Below are positions 62,680 to 64,000 of a stretch of DNA of 64,000 nt, in pieces. A program made the position numbers and the translations under genes. Every line of letters begins with the position of its first letter. Position 1 is the stretch's first letter. The stretch is from the NCBI RefSeq assembly GCF_036370855.1, contig NC_088101.1, forward strand, positions 65,161,559 to 65,225,558, written 5' to 3'. Origin of the DNA: Dromaius novaehollandiae. Its lineage: Eukaryota; Chordata; Aves; Casuariiformes; Dromaiidae. The notes under the pieces were generated by a model. That model saw nothing but the letters and a program-made list of their open reading frames with translations, was not told where the DNA came from and searched no databases.

Positions 62680-64000
62680 CCTAGCAGATAAGACATACGG
62701 CAATAGCCTCAGAACTTGTGTTGCTGATGCAAAATTCAGAAGGCACAAACATTGGACCACCCACTGCTGTCACTCTGTAGAAGGACATATACCCATCTTT
62801 CAAGCCTCTCCAGTCTGTGCCCTGACAGTAGAAATGTTGGCCAAATGGCACAAGAAGAATAAAATAGCCAGAAAAAGACAATTAGAAAAAGACTGAAAAT
62901 CACTTTCCTTTGACAATACTAGTTATGTTCCCATGAGATAATGACCTGGCTTATGATAAATTTATGAAGAATCTGAGACCCTCTCTAAGAAGCTGTTACG
63001 CCTAAGCCTTGCTTCCGTTTCCACAGAAGTAATTCCATGGATACAATTAGCATTAAAGTTAGATCCAATATTAAAAATATTTTTTCCATAAACAATGCCA
63101 AAATCAAAGGACCTATATCAGAATTATCACTGAAGTGAATCAAAGCTCATGTTTTATAGCTGGGGATCAAAGTATCTGAAAATACTGGTTTTCACTACAA
63201 ATTAAATTTTGAAAGTCATATTATCCAGGTATCATACAGTCTCTATTCTAAGACGTCTTAGTATATTCTGGTTGCAAATATTTAAAACTTATAAGGCAGT
63301 ACCACCCACAATTTAGATACAGTACATTTCTAGAATTATTCACTTTTAAAAGTATGTCCTTTTTCCCACTACATGACACCTGAAGTTTTCTTTCTAGAAA
63401 GAAATTAAGTATATTACAACAACAAAAGGGGTACCATTAACAGAAGCTTTCACCAGAGCCTATACAAGAAGACTAAAAGAACACAAGTCTTTCACTATAT
63501 TTTCAAAAACACTCTGAAAAAGTCTCTGTCTGATTATGTCAGGATTCCCACATATAGCAAAACACCAGATCACAATGTTAGACATTAATAATTTTATCTG
63601 GGGCACTCTTCTTATTTTACTCAGATTGTCTGTCTGTGGGGTTTTAGTCTTGAACTTAAGGTATTGTAATGTAGAATACAGTCAACTAAGTTACGGAGAT
63701 ACTGGACAAACTGTCCACAGTTATTGAAAACAGTTCTGCTTCTGTATTCACTGAATCTCTTTTACAGAAAAATGCTCAAGGGAAATACTTTAAATGAAGT
63801 TTTGCTCTGTCTCCATTTTGGCAATTTTGCTAGTGGCAGTGAAGTTTCACATAGCTATGTGTCTGCACATTTTAGGCTGCTCCTGTTTGTGCAGATTTCA
63901 TTTTCTTGGAAATAAGCAAATGAAAAATGAATAGGCCATCTTCATGTATGACTATTTTGTTTGGCTTCTCTTTGCATCAAATATTTTCTGGACATGTAGT
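62680..64000. other. AT-rich stretch to the window end, no gene recognised
   Basis: Low-GC sequence with short chance frames (66 codons or fewer). No CR1 tail, LTR end, splice-flanked exon or RNA gene was recognised. Confidence 0.55.

Noticed and set aside
1..64000. CRISPR array, tRNA, rRNA, bacterial operon or phage features
   Set aside because: Composition, CR1 elements and absence of coding density show vertebrate DNA. No cloverleaf, B-box-bearing tRNA or spaced direct-repeat array was seen.

Overview
The window looks like nuclear DNA of a bird. It is AT-rich and gene-poor, and nearly all recognisable elements are CR1 LINEs of the avian/reptilian type: 5'-truncated, with the diagnostic GATTCTGTGATTCT-like 3' end. 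There are also two retroviral solo LTRs. The species cannot be named from the sequence. No prokaryotic operon, rRNA, tRNA or CRISPR was seen, and no complete protein-coding gene could be recognised. Nearly all open frames are short chance frames in AT-rich DNA or frames inside repeats.

Layout. 1-2.5 kb is AT-rich DNA with a G-quadruplex-type run (818-849). 2.55-3.13 kb is an isolated CpG island, the only promoter-like segment. 3.3-35.5 kb is a desert with CR1 fragments at 11.9, 22.6, 26.6 and 32.0 kb, and two nearby copies of an unidentified repeat at 17.7 and 19.6 kb. 35.48-36.56 kb is a plus-strand solo LTR with a perfect 5-bp target duplication, followed by CR1 at 36.7-37.3 kb. 43.1-44.2 and 50.4-50.85 kb are old, diverged minus-strand CR1 copies. 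51.56-51.75 kb is a 186-bp exon-like open segment with consensus-like splice signals and a pure GACCAT repeat encoding alternating Asp-His. 56.3-58.3 kb is the longest CR1 copy, with decayed reverse-transcriptase motifs. It abuts a minus-strand CR1 piece carrying the endonuclease region (58.26-58.83 kb). 61.56-62.67 kb is a second LTR, on the minus strand.

Interpretation. This is most simply an intergenic region, or a very long intron, whose history is mostly CR1 and retrovirus insertion followed by decay. The points most worth testing are the CpG island (which gene or long RNA starts there), the Asp-His exon-like segment, and the unidentified repeat pair. LTR and CR1 calls rest on structure and family resemblance recognised by eye; no database search was run.
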